From contig PWWM01000167.1 in the NCBI GenBank assembly GCA_003561495.1, positions 1 through 6,057 on the forward strand: DNA of 6,057 bases, in the 5' to 3' direction. Below are positions 5,535-6,057 of the stretch, piece by piece (within the stretch, counting starts at the first letter, position 1; each line of letters starts with the position of its first letter). Below the pieces are notes generated by a model, which did no database searches, was not told where the DNA came from, and was given only the letters and a program-made list of their open reading frames with translations. The translations under genes were made by a program, and so were the position numbers. Source of the DNA: Gammaproteobacteria bacterium. GTDB lineage: Bacteria > Pseudomonadota > Gammaproteobacteria > Xanthomonadales > Wenzhouxiangellaceae.

Positions 5535-6057
5535 TCAATTATCGCCGATTGCGCGGCGTTGTGCCACTTCATCACGCATGCGCTCAACCAGGTCCTCGAC
5601 TGACATTGCACCCAGATCAGTGCCGTCACGCAAGCGAACGGCAACCTGTTCGTTTTCGACTTCACGATCGCCCACGATCAGAAGGTAGGGCACCTTCTCC
5701 AGTGTGCGCGCGCGAATCTTATAGCCAACCTTCTCGTTTCTCAAGTCCGATTCGGCTCTAAAGCCCAGTTGTTGCAGCTTTTCAGCCACTTGCTCGGCAT
5801 ATTCGGCCTGGGCGTCGGTGATATTCAGGACCACCGCCTGCACCGGCGCCAGCCACAGCGGCAGGTTGCCCTCGTAGTGCTCCAGCAAAACACCGATGAA
5901 ACGCTCGATGGAGCCCAGAATGGCCCGATGCAGCATCACCGGCACCTGGCGCTCGCCGCTTTCGTCCACGTAAGTCGCGCCCAGGCGCCCCGGCATGGAG
6001 AAATCGACCTGCATGGTGCCGCACTGCCAGACCCGGCCGATGCAGTCGGGCAGCGAG
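5535..6057 (-). CDS. thrS: Threonyl-tRNA synthetase, C-terminal part (cut by window edge)
   Basis: The last 173 residues of ThrRS are visible (E. coli ThrRS is 642); the 5' part lies beyond the right edge. The enzyme charges tRNA-Thr in the cytoplasm. The visible part starts in the class II catalytic core with DCIGRVWQCGT and VDFSMPGRLGATYV. It continues through PVMLHRAILGSIERFIGVLLEHYEG, which contains motif 3; its His is the third zinc ligand (His511 in E. coli) used to recognise threonine. The C-terminal anticodon-binding domain follows from about WLAPVQAVVLNITD to the end, with DLRNEKVGYKIR and VPYLLIVGDREVE. It ends at a TGA 45 bases before the infC start, the usual thrS-infC arrangement. 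The longest visible Met-initiated frame begins at 6014, but homology continues upstream of it, so that Met is internal. Confidence 0.98.
   Translation of the reverse strand, partial: SLPDCIGRVWQCGTMQVDFSMPGRLGATYVDESGERQVPVMLHRAILGSIERFIGVLLEHYEGNLPLWLAPVQAVVLNITDAQAEYAEQVAEKLQQLGFRAESDLRNEKVGYKIRARTLEKVPYLLIVGDREVENEQVAVRLRDGTDLGAMSVEDLVERMRDEVAQRRAIGDN

Noticed and set aside
5509..5538. Possible infC promoter: TTGACG (5538-5533), 18 bases, AAAAAT (5514-5509) on the minus strand
   Set aside because: The -35 is good but the -10 matches only 4 of 6 bases, and the start point would fall within or next to the infC Shine-Dalgarno. In E. coli infC promoters lie inside thrS, which is mostly outside this window.
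1..6057. Mobile elements, CRISPR arrays, toxin-antitoxin or other defence genes, or biosynthetic genes
   Set aside because: No transposase, integrase, terminal inverted repeats, regularly spaced repeats or unfamiliar coding regions are present. Nearly all of the window is accounted for by conserved translation and nucleoid genes. The tRNA is a type often used as an integration site, but no flanking attachment repeat is visible.

Overview
The window holds one long, one-directional gene block on the minus strand. In transcription order it reads thrS (3' part only) > infC > rpmI > rplT > pheS > pheT > ihfA > a small MerR-type regulator gene > tRNA-Pro(GGG). This gene order is the conserved translation-factor cluster of Gammaproteobacteria. 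The tail (ihfA, a small MerR-like gene, then a proline tRNA) resembles pseudomonad and other non-enteric gammaproteobacterial genomes. Base composition is moderately GC-rich (about 58-60% by eye) and looks even throughout. I see no insertion sequence, integrase, phage gene, CRISPR array or composition break. A genus cannot be named from this stretch alone.

Layout from the right edge. Positions 6057-5535 hold the last 173 residues of threonyl-tRNA synthetase. After 45 bases comes infC (IF3), whose only well-placed start is the rare codon ATC at 5489. A 118-base gap, the longest in the block, separates infC from rpmI (L35) and may carry the L20 control site known from E. coli. rplT (L20) follows rpmI by 24 bases, and pheS follows rplT by only 8 bases, with its Shine-Dalgarno overlapping the rplT stop. 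pheT follows pheS by 24 bases and starts with TTG. ihfA follows pheT by 4 bases. The MerR-type gene overlaps the end of ihfA by 20 bases, and tRNA-Pro lies 70 bases beyond it. Positions 1-69, downstream of the tRNA, hold no gene I can support.

The genes fit together functionally: two aminoacyl-tRNA synthetases (Thr and Phe), initiation factor 3, two large-subunit proteins and a tRNA all serve translation. ihfA supplies one subunit of the nucleoid protein IHF, and the MerR-like protein is a DNA-binding regulator of unknown target. The tight spacing suggests long co-transcripts with translational coupling, probably with internal promoters.

I found no undescribed system. The points worth a second look are regulatory. 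They are the AUC start of infC, the TTG start of pheT, the absence of room for an E. coli-type pheM attenuator before pheS, and a strong hairpin in the first codons of pheS. That hairpin is built from copies of a 7-base self-complementary motif that also forms the pheS Shine-Dalgarno.
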